Assembly: GCA_016710765.1 (NCBI GenBank)
Contig: JADJUJ010000002.1
Span: forward strand, 372,001-436,000
Reading direction: 5' to 3'
Length of the DNA stretch: 64,000 nucleotides
From: Lewinellaceae bacterium
GTDB lineage: Bacteria > Bacteroidota > Bacteroidia > Chitinophagales > Saprospiraceae
Position numbers and translations under genes: made by a program. Of this stretch, positions 18,618-27,760 are shown piece after piece. Positions within the stretch are counted from its first letter, which is position 1. Every line of letters begins with the position of its first letter. The notes beneath the pieces were generated by a model that was not told the DNA's origin, made no database searches, and was given only the letters and a program-made list of their open reading frames with translations.

Positions 18618-18635
18618 AGATCAAACTTTTGATCT
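18618..18635. promoter_or_regulatory. Operator-like palindrome upstream of the cytochrome operon
   Basis: AGATCAAACTTTTGATCT: two perfect 8-base arms around a 2-base centre, about 135 bases upstream of the first cytochrome start. A dimeric regulator such as a Crp/Fnr-type protein would bind this kind of site. The spacing and sequence differ from the standard FNR box, so no regulator is named. Confidence 0.35.
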
Positions 18636-18870
18636 AAAGAATTATTGTCAGTCGGAATATTTTTTTTCAAAATATATGCTACCCGACAAAAACGGTAAAT
18701 TTTACGGCCGGCCCCTATCTCTTTATGGGAAATCTTATATTTCAAAAGAACACGCAGGCAACGCAATTCCATGTCCTTGGTTTAATTTTTTTTTAATATC
18801 TTGCACCAACTGCCTGACCCGCTTCAGCACCATTTTTCAAACCACTATTGGGTTGGATGGGGTTAAGCTT

Positions 18871-19018
18871 GAAGTAAAGTGGTTTGCGAAAATTATCGCG
18901 CAGTTATCAGTTCTTATGGCAAGGCATAAAACGCAGACGATGCAGCGCATCGACGAGTATTTATAACGCAGCCAGGAGGACTGATGGCAAGTGAGCATTC
19001 GCAAACCACTTTACTTCG
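18871..19018. repeat. 148-bp element bounded by perfect 19-base inverted repeats
   Basis: GAAGTAAAGTGGTTTGCGA at 18871-18889 is matched by its exact reverse complement at 19000-19018. Inside lies a GATGC-N3-GCATC hairpin and no credible gene. The size and terminal inverted repeats fit a small non-autonomous mobile element or a REP-like structure. A target-site duplication was not obvious. Confidence 0.5.
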
Positions 19019-19179
19019 AGTATATATTCTGCCTGTCACCACTACGAAGCGTTATTGCAGCAAAAACTATTCAGGGCTACCAACTGGCTGATGTACCAGT
19101 AAATTATAGGGTTTTATCACTCCTACTTCCATGCCCTTTTTAAACTAATTCTTATTTCGCATCGCAAAAACAACCGCAT

Positions 19180-20537
19180 ATGTCTACGCACTCCCCCCCC
19201 CACTACAAAGCATGGTCGCTGGGCAATTTCCGAAGCATCCCCAGGTGGGCTTGTTGCCGGAAGCCGCCCGCAACGCCATCGAGGTAGTTGGCAACGTATT
19301 GCCCTTTAAGGCAAATAACTACGTTGTTGACGAATTGATTGACTGGTCGAATTATGAGAATGACCCTATTTTTAACCTGATTTTCCCCAATCGCGACATG
19401 CTGCTTCCAGGGCATTACCAGGAAATGGAAGCTGCATTGCAGACTGGTGACCGAAACCACGCCAAAGCCGTATCACACCAAATTCGGCTGCAACTCAACC
19501 CCCACCCTGCCGCCCAGGTGGAACTCAATGTGCCCAGCATTGATGGCGTTAAACTCACAGGCATTCAACACAAATACCGCGAAACCCTACTGTTTTTCCC
19601 AAGTTCTGGCCAAACATGCCATTCCTATTGTACTTTTTGTTTCCGATGGCCGCAGTTTGTGGGAATGAATGAGATCAAATTTGCCATGCGGGAAACCGAA
19701 CTACTGGTCCGCTATTTGGAAGCGCATCAGGAAGTAACCGATATTCTGTTTACGGGTGGCGACCCCATGATCATGAAATTCGAGGTTTTCAAGCAGTACA
19801 TTGCTCCGTTTCTGGATCGGAAAAACAAGACCAACATCCAGTCTATCCGAATCGGCACCAAGTCGCTGGGGTTTTGGCCTTACAAGTTCACCATGGATGA
19901 AGAGGCTGACAAATTCCTGGAACTTTTCGAGGAAATTGTCAAAAGCGGCATCAACCTGGCCTTCATGGCGCATTTTAACCATCCCAGCGAACTCCGTACC
20001 CCGGCAGTGCACGAAGCCATTCGACGCTTGCGCAACACAGGACTTCAAATTCGGACACAATCACCCCTGCTCCGGCATATCAACGACGACCCCATCGTTT
20101 GGGCAGAAATGTGGCGGGAGCAAGTCAACCAAAATTGCATCCCCTACTACATGTTTATTGCGCGCAATACGGGTGCAAAACACTATTTTGAAGTACCTTT
20201 GGTACGGGCCTGGCAGATTTTTCGCGAGGCGTACCAGCAAGTAAGTGGCCTTTGCCGTACAGTGCGAGGCCCCAGCATGTCGGCAACACCTGGAAAAATT
20301 CAAATTCTTGGCGAGGCCAGTGTTGGTGAAGAAAAGGTATTGGCCCTCCGGTTTCTACAGGCGCGCAACCCCAACTGGGTGGGACGACCCTTTTTTGCGA
20401 AATTTGATAAAACCGCCAGTTGGCTAACTGATCTGTCACCAGCCTTCGATGAGGAGTTCTTTTATGCGGCAGAGTTGCGGGAAATGTATGCAGAGGCAAT
20501 GTTAAACCAGGCAAACACAAACGCCATAATTAATTGA
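19180..20537 (+). CDS. KamA-family radical SAM protein (frameshifted near the start)
   Basis: Related to lysine 2,3-aminomutase: the radical SAM cluster motif CHSYCTFC, the downstream GGDP motif, and a TIM-barrel body. The real start is most likely the ATG at 19180, which gives MSTHSPPHYKAWSLGNFRSIP. The frame then breaks at a run of four C at 19239-19242. One more C would restore QVGLLPEAARNAIEVVG without interruption. An ATG at 19212 gives an intact 441-residue frame, but that start truncates the conserved N-terminus. Aminomutases of this family move an amino group using PLP and SAM. The substrate of this one is unknown. The secreted collar/VHL protein follows 24 bases later. Confidence 0.8.
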
Positions 20538-20561
20538 TCATCAATATTAAACCACATTACC

Positions 20562-21134
20562 ATGAAAAACATTTTGCTTATTTGCCTACTCGCCTGTGGC
20601 ACAGCAACGCTTTCTGCTCAGGACAGCATGCTCGGGGAGGTTACGCTTTTTGCCGGCAATTTCGCACCCCGGGGATGGGCTTTTTGCGATGGGCAAATGC
20701 TCTCCATCAGCCAAAATACCGCCCTGTTCTCCATCCTGGGCACCCAGTACGGCGGCGACGGCAGAACCACCTTCGCACTCCCTAAAATGGGGAATTTTGG
20801 CACGGAGGAGACCCTTGAATTTGCCAACAGCAAATCGGAGCCCAGCAGTATTCCGGCAACTTTTACGGCTACCAATAAAACCGCAGATCCCATTGATATG
20901 TATTGGATCAGCTTTGATGGGGTCAAAACATTTTACGCTAAAATACAACCGGGCACTACCATTAGCCAGGCTTCTGGCACCAACCATGTGTGGCACTTTT
21001 ACAAGGATACCGAACTGGTTGATGCTATAAAACTGGGTAAAGAGGCCAACCAATCGTATGAAATCTGGTCGAAAGATGTTGCGGGTCCCCGGTACATCAT
21101 TTGTACACAAGGCTACTTCCCCAGCAGAAACTAG
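20562..21134 (+). CDS. Secreted phage tail collar domain fused to a VHL-like beta domain
   Basis: 190 residues with a signal peptide (MKNILLICLLACGTATLSAQ). Residues about 22-75 form a tail collar/microcystin-dependent-protein domain (GEVTLFAGNFAPRGWAFCDG, then SILGTQYGGDG). Residues about 100-165 resemble the beta domain of the von Hippel-Lindau protein (IDMYWISFDGVKTFYAKI, PGTTISQ, HVWHF), matching the pattern N/W-x-DG-x-Y-x-PG-x-H-W-x-F of that fold. There are no other phage genes nearby, so it is more likely a cellular surface or secreted protein than prophage debris. The function is unknown. Confidence 0.7.
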   Translation: MKNILLICLLACGTATLSAQDSMLGEVTLFAGNFAPRGWAFCDGQMLSISQNTALFSILGTQYGGDGRTTFALPKMGNFGTEETLEFANSKSEPSSIPATFTATNKTADPIDMYWISFDGVKTFYAKIQPGTTISQASGTNHVWHFYKDTELVDAIKLGKEANQSYEIWSKDVAGPRYIICTQGYFPSRN

Positions 21135-21172
21135 CGGTCGCTAGCCACTACGTTGTCAACCAATCTGTGCTG

Positions 21173-21205
21173 CCGCAGATGTTTTGCTGCGCAAAACATC
21201 TGCGG
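21173..21205 (+). terminator. Hairpin after the collar/VHL gene
   Basis: A perfect 15-bp stem (CCGCAGATGTTTTGC and its complement) with a 3-base loop, 39 bases after the stop codon and followed by a short T-rich stretch. It is the likely end of the kamA-like transcript. Confidence 0.6.
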
Positions 21206-21290
21206 TTTCTGCGAGATCTGCGGGACAATAATTTTGCAAAGCAAAACTAAAAAAACAAAAACCAAATTGGTTAACTAACCCGGTGATTGT

Positions 21291-21333
21291 TGACCAAGGG
21301 GGAATATCACTAATGATTCCTTCCCCTTGGTCA
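21291..21333 (-). terminator. Terminator-like hairpin after hemL
   Basis: TGACCAAGGGGGAA pairs with TTCC..CCCCTTGGTCA around a 12-base loop. Downstream on the minus strand there is a second small palindrome (AACCAAATTGGTT) and a T-rich stretch. Position just after the hemL stop supports termination. Confidence 0.5.
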
Positions 21334-21348
21334 GCACCCTGTAACCGC

Positions 21349-22667
21349 TTAAAAGCTCACATCCATAGCCTGACAAATGACATCGGCCGCAAAGGCAAGG
21401 TCTTCCTTTGTGTGTGCCGAGGATACAAAGCCAACTTCATATCCGGACGGGCCGAAATAGACGCCGCGTTCGAGGCATGCCATGTGCATCTTTTTAAATC
21501 GGTCCATGCTCGACGGATCTATTTGTTCCGAACGGGTAATCCGTTCACGGCTGAAAGCCAGCCAGAAGATAGACCCTATGTGCGGAATACTTAATGCGTA
21601 GCCTTTCCGGTCGGCATGCTCCTGAAGGGTATTTACCAGCCAGTTCGTTTTTTCTTCCAGCGATTCGTAAAACCCGGGGCGCAGCAATTCTGTAAGGGCT
21701 GCATAACCTGCTGCCATGGCCACCGGATTGGCGCTCAGGGTCCCGGCCTGGTACACTGGCCCTACCGGAGCCACATGCTCCATAATGGCTTTGCTGGCGG
21801 CATAGGCGCCCACTGGCATCCCGCCCCTATAATTTTTCCAAAGGTGATGATATCGGGCTGTATCCCGTAGTATCCCGCGGCACCTTCAAACCCAACACGA
21901 AAGCCGGAAATCACCTCATCAAAGATTAGCAGCACGCCATGCTCCTGTGTTACTTTCCTGATATGCTCCAGATATGCCTTGTCCTGCAACAACAACCCGT
22001 TGTTGGCAGGAACGGGCTCAATAATAACAGCCGCAATCTCATGCCCTTGCGCTTGTAGAAGTTGGTCGAAAGCCTCTGTATCATTCAAGGGCAGTACCAG
22101 CGTTTCCCGGGCAAAAGCCTCCGGAATGCCGGCAGAAGTGCTCATACCAAAGGTAACCAGGCCCGAACCAGCCTTAACCAACAGGGCATCTACGTGGCCG
22201 TGATAACATCCTTCAAATTTGAGAATTTTATCACGACCAGTTACCCCACGTGCCAAACGGATGGCACTCATGACGGCCTCTGTTCCACTGCTTACAAAAC
22301 GTACCATCTCGATGAAACGGTGGTTCTCGATCATGAGTTTCCCAATCTTGTTGTCGCGGGGTGTAGGTGTGCCAAACGACATACCCTCCATCACCGCTTC
22401 CTGTACCTGTTGTACAATGGCAGGATGGCAATGCCCAAGAATCAAGGGGCCCCAGGAACAACAAAAATCAAGAAATGTCTGCCCGTCTACATCCCGCATA
22501 TGACTACCCGAGCCCTGTTCAAAAAAGATCGGTGGGCCCGTAACACTGCGAAACGCGCGCACCGGTGAGTGTACGCCACCAGGAAAATACAATTTGGCCT
22601 CTTCAAACAAACGGGCGCTGTTGGCCCGGGTAAAAGTAGCCGGGCTTGGATAATTTTTCGTCATCAT
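21349..22667 (-). CDS. hemL: Glutamate-1-semialdehyde 2,1-aminomutase (frameshifted)
   Basis: PLP enzyme of the C5 pathway, converting glutamate-1-semialdehyde to 5-aminolevulinate for heme. The N-terminal part contains FPGGVHSPVRAF, SSGTEAVMSAIRLARG, the DEVISGFRVG motif and the PLP Lys in FGKIIG. The frame then breaks at 21824-21827, where a run of four bases (GGGG on the coding strand) is one short of the GGGMPVGAY expected after KII. The second part continues with GTLSANPVAMAAG to the normal C-terminus. Joined, the length is normal for HemL. Heme supply would suit the cytochrome operon nearby, but the gene is a housekeeping one. Confidence 0.92.
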
Positions 22668-22763
22668 GGCTGCAAAAGTACCCTATTAACCCTGCGCCGT
22701 AGAAGTATTGTAAAGAGATTGACAAAGAATTGACGCAAATAGAACGACTACCTTGGTCCTAAT

Positions 22764-22796
22764 ACAAAAAAATCCCCTGGTGGTTCACCAGAGGAT
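22764..22796 (-). terminator. Rho-independent terminator of the cold-shock gene
   Basis: On the minus strand, ATCCTCTGGTG and CACCAGGGGAT form an 11-bp stem with a 3-base loop, followed by seven T. It lies about 30 bases after the stop codon of the cold-shock gene. Confidence 0.85.
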
Positions 22797-22826
22797 TCGC
22801 ATTTTATGCTGACAAAGTTGTTGGGC

Positions 22827-23018
22827 TTAGGCCAAACAAACATTTACTGCGTTCATGCCTTTCTTTCCGCGCTCGCTTTCGAAGGTTACTTCGTCGCCTT
22901 CGCGGATTTTGTCAACCAGACCGGTTACGTGTACAAAAATTTCTTCGTTCGTGTCTGTGTCTACGATAAATCCAAAACCTTTGGACTCATTGAAGAACTT
23001 TACAGTTCCTTTACTCAT
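22827..23018 (-). CDS. Cold-shock domain protein (CspA family)
   Basis: 63 residues starting MSKGTVKFFNESKGFGFI, with both RNA-binding motifs: KGFGFI (RNP1) and IFVHVT (RNP2). Such single-domain proteins bind single-stranded RNA and melt secondary structure. The frame stays open upstream of this ATG, but the family N-terminus begins here. A strong terminator follows. The divergent rmuC promoter lies about 130 bases upstream. Confidence 0.93.
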   Translation of the reverse strand: MSKGTVKFFNESKGFGFIVDTDTNEEIFVHVTGLVDKIREGDEVTFESERGKKGMNAVNVCLA

Positions 23019-23147
23019 TGTGTAATAAAAATTAATAAATAAATAATTTGGCAACATGCCGCTGCAAAGATGCAGGCAATTGTGGTAGGATGTATAACAT
23101 TGCAAAATCATTAACATTTGCCAGTAAGAAAAACCTTTTGTTTTGAC

Positions 23148-23179
23148 TTTGCTAAAATAAAACAAAATGTCTATATTTG
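23148..23179 (+). promoter_or_regulatory. Bacteroidota-type promoter of rmuC
   Basis: TTTG at 23148-23151, 20 bases, then TATATTTG at 23172-23179, a full match to the TTTG-N19..21-TAnnTTTG consensus. The likely transcription start falls about ten bases before the ATG at 23198. This argues against the TTG at 23177 as start codon, since it overlaps the -7 box. Confidence 0.7.
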
Positions 23180-23197
23180 CCTGTAAATGCCTTGCAA

Positions 23198-24539
23198 ATG
23201 TCTGACTTTCAATTCTTCCTGATTTTACTTGGTATCCTGATCATCGCATTGCTGGCCCTGCTGTTGTTTCGCCCCAGATCGAAATCGCCAGAACAGGAAA
23301 CAGTGTCCAGGGAGCTGTACAAGACCATCGTTGCGCAAAATGAAATCATGCGGCTCGAGTTGGCAGCAAAAGAACAGGAGATCAGGGAAACACAGGCAGC
23401 CCTGGCAGCACGCGATCAATCCATCCTGCATTTGCAGGATCAACTGGGGCACCAGCAACAGGACTGGGCAGCTGCCAGAAAACAGTTGCAAACCGAATTT
23501 GAAAACCTGGCCAATCGATTGCTGGAAGAAAAGTCGCAGCGCTTTACAGAACAAAACGCGCGCAACCTTCAGCAAGTATTGCACCCGCTGCGGGAAAAAT
23601 CAAGGAGTTTGAAGAAAATGTAGAGCGCAAATTTTTGGATGAAACCCGGGAAAAAAAGCAGTTTAAAAACAGAAATTGCCCAACTCTTCCAACTCAACCA
23701 GCAGTTGAGTCTGGATGCACACCAACTGACAGCCGCCCTGAAAGGCCAAAGCAAGGTACAGGGCGACTGGGGAGAGTTGCAACTTGAAACCCTGCTCGAA
23801 AAAATCAGGGCTACAGAAAGGCACGCATTTCCTGATGCAAAATTCCTTTCGCGACAACCAGGGAAATGCCAAGCGACCGGATTTTATCATCCAACTGCCG
23901 CAAAATCGCCACATCATCATCGATGCCAAGGTTTCCCTCACTGCCTACGAACAATATTTCAACGAACGCGACCCTGTACAGCAGGAAGTTCACCTGAAGG
24001 CGCACCTGGACAGCATCCGCCGGCATGTGGCAGATTTGAGCAGCAAAGATTACCAGAACCTTTACCAAATCAACACACCCGATTACCTCCTCCTATTTGT
24101 ACCCATCGAGGGAGCGCTTCAACTCGCAGCGCAAATTGATCCCAAACTTTTGGCTGATGCCATGGAGCGCAACATCCTGCTGGTCAGCAATGCCAGCCTG
24201 ATGGCTACCATGCGGACCGTAGCCCATGTGTGGAAGCAGGAAAAGCAGAACCGCTCGGTGCTGGAAATTGCCCGGCAGAGCGGCTTGTTGTACGACAAAT
24301 TCGTAGGATTCGTAGAGGATTTGCGGAACATTGGCGCCCGGCTCGACAGTGCCCAAAATGCCTATTCCGATGCTTACAACAAACTCGTGAATTCACCCAA
24401 ATATGGCGATACCCTCGTCGGACGGGCAGAGAAGCTCCGAAAACTCGGCGCAAAATCCAGCAAATCACTGCCCGCAGAATTAGTTGAAGAGGAAAAGCCC
24501 GTCAGCGACGACGAGCGTTTGGAACATGAATCAGAATAG
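23198..24539 (+). CDS. rmuC: RmuC-family protein (three frame breaks)
   Basis: Membrane anchor at residues about 5-25, a coiled coil (about 35-140), then the RmuC nuclease-like domain with WGELQLETLLEK, RPDFIIQLP, IIIDAKVSLTAYE and YLLLFVPIEGAL. RmuC is a PD-(D/E)xK-fold protein linked to limiting recombination at inverted repeats. The D and K in IIIDAKVS fit the active-site pattern. Frame breaks fall at homopolymers: five A at 23595-23599 (one missing), seven A at 23651-23657 and six A at 23799-23804 (each probably one extra). Corrected, the gene reads through to the stop at 24539. The start at 23198 is chosen because the promoter box overlaps the upstream TTG. Confidence 0.85.
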
Positions 24540-24645
24540 AACCGCCTAAAGGAAAGCCTGGTGGATAAGGCACTCAGTTATTGCAGGATGCGTCTGAAAA
24601 CCATTGTGCAAAGCACATCAGTTCCACAACCAAATTGGTTCAACA

Positions 24646-26652
24646 CTAGTTTCCTACGCCAGCAGGTGGCCTGGTCGAACCACTGCCGGTAGCCGATTCC
24701 GGGACACCAATATTTCCATCCAGAAAACGCCATCCAATCCCCAATCTGAAGGTATTGAACAACTGTGGGTACCGGGCCGTCTGGTAATACACTTTTGATG
24801 GATTGGCAAGCATGGCCATGTTCTCATACCGGAAAAAAAACATAAACTGCTCAACCTTGAACGAAACAAAACCATCAATCCAGGGATAAGGCTTTTGTTC
24901 TACCTCGTCTTGCAAAACAAACTGCCAAAACATGGGTTGGTATCCATCTGGCCGAAAGGAATTGTTGACCCGGAAGTCAAAGCCCAGGCGTAGATCCATC
25001 CTTAGCTTAAAAACTTGCCCCTGGTAATACAGGCTGTTTTTTGAGAACCATTTAGGAAGCCGAAACACATCGCTTCTGTTCGCTTGCTGCAATGCCAGCG
25101 TATTGTCCAGGTGAATCTTCCCTGCCTTTATACTAACGTTCCCCAACAACTGCACCACCTGCAGCGGCGAGGTGGTTTGGGCGGCAAGCCCTTGCTGATC
25201 GAAGTACAGGTAGTTGTTGACCAAATGGCTTCGGCCACTCAGGGAGAGGCCAGCCCAAGGAAAAGAATAGGTTGCCGACAACGTAGTTTCTAAGGGTTTT
25301 GCAAAGTCATTTTGCCAAAATAAGCGCTGGCTGATAAACAGCTGATGTTGTAACAGACTTGGCGGCGTGCGCTGGCTCATGACTGCAATTTGCAATCTCC
25401 CTACGCTGCCCATACCCAATTCCAACTTGCCATCAAGGTGATACTCCCCAAAATTGGAAAGCAACCCAATCTCAGCTTTTCCCTTAAAAACAAAACGGTC
25501 GGAAGGGTTCAATACCATCCTGCCCGTTGCAAACAGGTTGTTCAGGACCGAATCGCCTGGTTCCTGCTGTACATGAAAATAAGTGTGGGAAAGTCCAAAA
25601 GCCAGTAAATCGGAAGGGGTTTCCGGGTTTTTATTGCGGAAAGTCAGCATTTCAAAATTGTTCTCCAACTTGAATACGTCAATGAAATTCCGGATTCCCC
25701 TCACGTCCACCAAAAAAGTGTCGTAATACAGCGAATCTAACTTGAGGTTCGTATCGTAGAACTTATACTTTTCACGGCGCGCTTGTATGGAATGGGCAGC
25801 GCGGAAGGTCCGTTTGCCATTTTTACCCAGGTCAAGATATTGCGTGCCAAGTGCAGTCCAGTCGGAAATTCGCGTTTGTGCCGCCAGGTCGGGAAGCCTG
25901 ACCTCTGCGGTAATGGGCCCGGAAAACTGCCCAGTTCCAAAAAGCGTATCGGTAACAATGCCCCCATTTTCCTGTTGTTGATGGGTGTTGCGGGTGTATA
26001 CCAGAAATATCTGGTATCGCTCTCGAATCGGCCACCATATTCCGGCAGAAATGCTGTTGTGCCGGGCCGTTTGGTAGCGAAACTGTCCTACATTATTGAA
26101 ATTCCGGTAATCCAGCGCAAAACAGATATTGTCTGCAAAGGTCCGGGAAACCCTGGCGCGCAGCATGTTGTCGTTTTGCGTTTTCCCCTGAGCAAAAAAC
26201 ACCTTGGAGTAGGTCCTGGAGATTCGGTAAAAAGCCAGGTCTTCTGCTCGGAGTTGGTAAAGATCAAACGCATGCACGCCCACCTCAAAGCCTCGGCGGT
26301 AGGCCGTTTCAAAAAATTGGGGCCGGGCCGAACTGCCCAAATTTCCCAGGGTACCATAATCAATCGGGAACTGCCGGGCAGGATCATAGAACCGAAAGGC
26401 CGCACCGGGCAGAGTATCCGTTTCCGGAACATGTCGTTCGGGATACATTGGTTGTGTAAAGAACAGGCCACTGGTGTCGGGCACCACGGTACGCAACAAT
26501 GGCCGCTGCGCTTCCAGGCTATCGGATTGTTGCGCCGACAGCACACAAGGGGTTATGCCAAACAGGTACAACCAACTGAGCAGCAACCAAGGTGATGCCG
26601 ATGTGCAGCAGAAATTACGGATACTTGCCAAAAATGCTGTTGTTTCTTGCAT
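24646..26652 (-). CDS. Porin_10-type putative outer-membrane porin
   Basis: 668 residues: a hydrophobic N-terminal segment ending near LSAQQ, a short Pro-rich region, then a long beta-barrel pattern beginning with FYDPARQFPIDYGTLGNLGSSARPQFF, characteristic of the Bacteroidota 'putative porin' family (Porin_10). Transported substrate unknown. fabI lies 39 bases upstream in the same direction and may share its transcript. The exact start is uncertain because the signal peptide is long. An ATG is not available closer to the hydrophobic core. Confidence 0.75.
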   Translation of the reverse strand: MQETTAFLASIRNFCCTSASPWLLLSWLYLFGITPCVLSAQQSDSLEAQRPLLRTVVPDTSGLFFTQPMYPERHVPETDTLPGAAFRFYDPARQFPIDYGTLGNLGSSARPQFFETAYRRGFEVGVHAFDLYQLRAEDLAFYRISRTYSKVFFAQGKTQNDNMLRARVSRTFADNICFALDYRNFNNVGQFRYQTARHNSISAGIWWPIRERYQIFLVYTRNTHQQQENGGIVTDTLFGTGQFSGPITAEVRLPDLAAQTRISDWTALGTQYLDLGKNGKRTFRAAHSIQARREKYKFYDTNLKLDSLYYDTFLVDVRGIRNFIDVFKLENNFEMLTFRNKNPETPSDLLAFGLSHTYFHVQQEPGDSVLNNLFATGRMVLNPSDRFVFKGKAEIGLLSNFGEYHLDGKLELGMGSVGRLQIAVMSQRTPPSLLQHQLFISQRLFWQNDFAKPLETTLSATYSFPWAGLSLSGRSHLVNNYLYFDQQGLAAQTTSPLQVVQLLGNVSIKAGKIHLDNTLALQQANRSDVFRLPKWFSKNSLYYQGQVFKLRMDLRLGFDFRVNNSFRPDGYQPMFWQFVLQDEVEQKPYPWIDGFVSFKVEQFMFFFRYENMAMLANPSKVYYQTARYPQLFNTFRLGIGWRFLDGNIGVPESATGSGSTRPPAGVGN

Positions 26653-26691
26653 AGAACGAAGCCGGCCAGCAAGAGGTTGCCCGGCTTGCTG

Positions 26692-27486
26692 TTATTTTTC
26701 CAGGAGAGCCGGGTTCATGCCCATGTTGGAGAATCCGCCGTCGTGATACAGATTCTGCATCGTAACAAATCGAGTCAGATCGCTAAACATAGAAACACAG
26801 TAGTTGGCGCAGTCTACAGCCGGAGCATTGCCCAGCGGCGACATTTTTTCCGCATAATTGAAAAACTCCTCAAATCCCTTAATACCCTGTCCGGCTGTCG
26901 TCCAGGTTGGCGATTGAGAAATGGTATTTACCCTTACTTTTTTAGCCGTACCAAGGTGGTATCCAAAACTGCGGGCAAAAGATTCCAACAGCGCTTTCGA
27001 CTCTGCCATTTCAGAGTAGTCTGGAAAAACGCGTTGGGCCGCTATATAAGTTAGGCCGAGAATACTGCCCCAGTCTTTGATAGCATCGAGTTTCCAGATG
27101 GTTTGCATCGTTTTATGAAAGGAAATGGCACTGACATCAAATGTCGTTTGCATCCAATCGTAATTCAAATCGGTGTAGGACTTCCCTTTGCGGACATTGA
27201 CCGACATGCCAATGGAGTGCAGCACAAAGTCGAACTGACCACCGAAATGTTCCATGCTCTTGCTCACCAGGTTCTCCAGGTCTTCGAGCGATGTGGCATC
27301 CGCGGGAATTACCGGGGCATTACAGATTTCTGCCAATTTGTTGATTTCACCCATCCGCATGGCAACAGGTGCATTTGTAAGCACAATTTGAGCGCCTTCT
27401 TCTACGCAGCGTTCCGCAACTTTCCAGGCGATGCTCTGATCGTCCAATGCGCCAAAAATGATGCCTTTTTTTCCTTTGAGTATCAT
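26692..27486 (-). CDS. fabI: Enoyl-[acyl-carrier-protein] reductase
   Basis: 264 residues. FabI features: N-terminal nucleotide loop GKKGIIFGALDDQSIAW, the HSIGM strand, and the catalytic Y-x6-K (YSEMAESK). It reduces trans-2-enoyl-ACP with NADH in the last step of each fatty-acid elongation round. The start is the ATG giving MILKGKKG, since an upstream in-frame codon would add 20 unrelated residues and overlap the promoter. Its own promoter is visible at 27544-27574. Confidence 0.94.
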   Translation of the reverse strand: MILKGKKGIIFGALDDQSIAWKVAERCVEEGAQIVLTNAPVAMRMGEINKLAEICNAPVIPADATSLEDLENLVSKSMEHFGGQFDFVLHSIGMSVNVRKGKSYTDLNYDWMQTTFDVSAISFHKTMQTIWKLDAIKDWGSILGLTYIAAQRVFPDYSEMAESKALLESFARSFGYHLGTAKKVRVNTISQSPTWTTAGQGIKGFEEFFNYAEKMSPLGNAPAVDCANYCVSMFSDLTRFVTMQNLYHDGGFSNMGMNPALLEK

Positions 27487-27543
27487 GATGTTCACAGTGT
27501 TTGAAATACAAAAAAAACGAAGCGCTGCTTCTCTTTTACCCCG

Positions 27544-27574
27544 CAAAGATAGGAAAGCAAAACCGGCATTGAAA
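27544..27574 (-). promoter_or_regulatory. Promoter of fabI
   Basis: On the minus strand TTTC at 27574-27571, 19 bases, then TATCTTTG at 27551-27544, a good match to the Bacteroidota consensus. The start codon is about 58 bases downstream. Confidence 0.6.
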
Positions 27575-27670
27575 GATTCCCTAAAAAAAGGCGCAGAATA
27601 TTAAAACCACTTTTATTCTGTTTTCGACAATATACTTATGTTAATACCAAATTTATTTTGGTCTACAACG

Positions 27671-27701
27671 TTGTATGTTTGAAAGAATGCACTTATCTTT
27701 G
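27671..27701 (+). promoter_or_regulatory. Promoter of the CBM48-like gene
   Basis: TTG at 27671-27673, 20 bases, then TATCTTTG at 27694-27701 on the plus strand, about 60 bases before the ATG at 27761. It is back to back with the fabI promoter. Confidence 0.6.
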
Positions 27702-27760
27702 TGTCATTACAACACTAAGTGATGCGACTTCGCATTATCTAAATTTAAAAAACAAAACTT

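Larger units (their letters stand above)
18484..19179. other. Intergenic region between divergent genes, no gene seen
   Basis: About 700 bases separate the divergent cytochrome operon and kamA-like gene. Open frames here are short and without recognisable protein features. The region should contain the promoter of the cytochrome operon, but I found no good TAnnTTTG box on the minus strand. It contains an operator-like palindrome (18618-18635) and an inverted-repeat element (18871-19018), listed separately. Confidence 0.6.

Noticed and set aside
18571..18966. 131-residue plus-strand frame in the intergenic region
   Set aside because: It has no signal, domain or start context and runs across the operator-like palindrome and into the inverted-repeat element.
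20562..21134. Collar-domain gene as a sign of a prophage
   Set aside because: It has a Sec signal peptide, and no structural, lysis or integrase genes are nearby.
23177..23197. TTG at 23177 as rmuC start
   Set aside because: It overlaps the -7 promoter box TATATTTG. The ATG at 23198 opens the membrane anchor directly.
19180..24539. Programmed ribosomal frameshifting as the cause of the split genes
   Set aside because: Unrelated genes are affected with both plus and minus one shifts at plain homopolymers, and no conserved slippery site with downstream structure is seen. Sequencing error is simpler.
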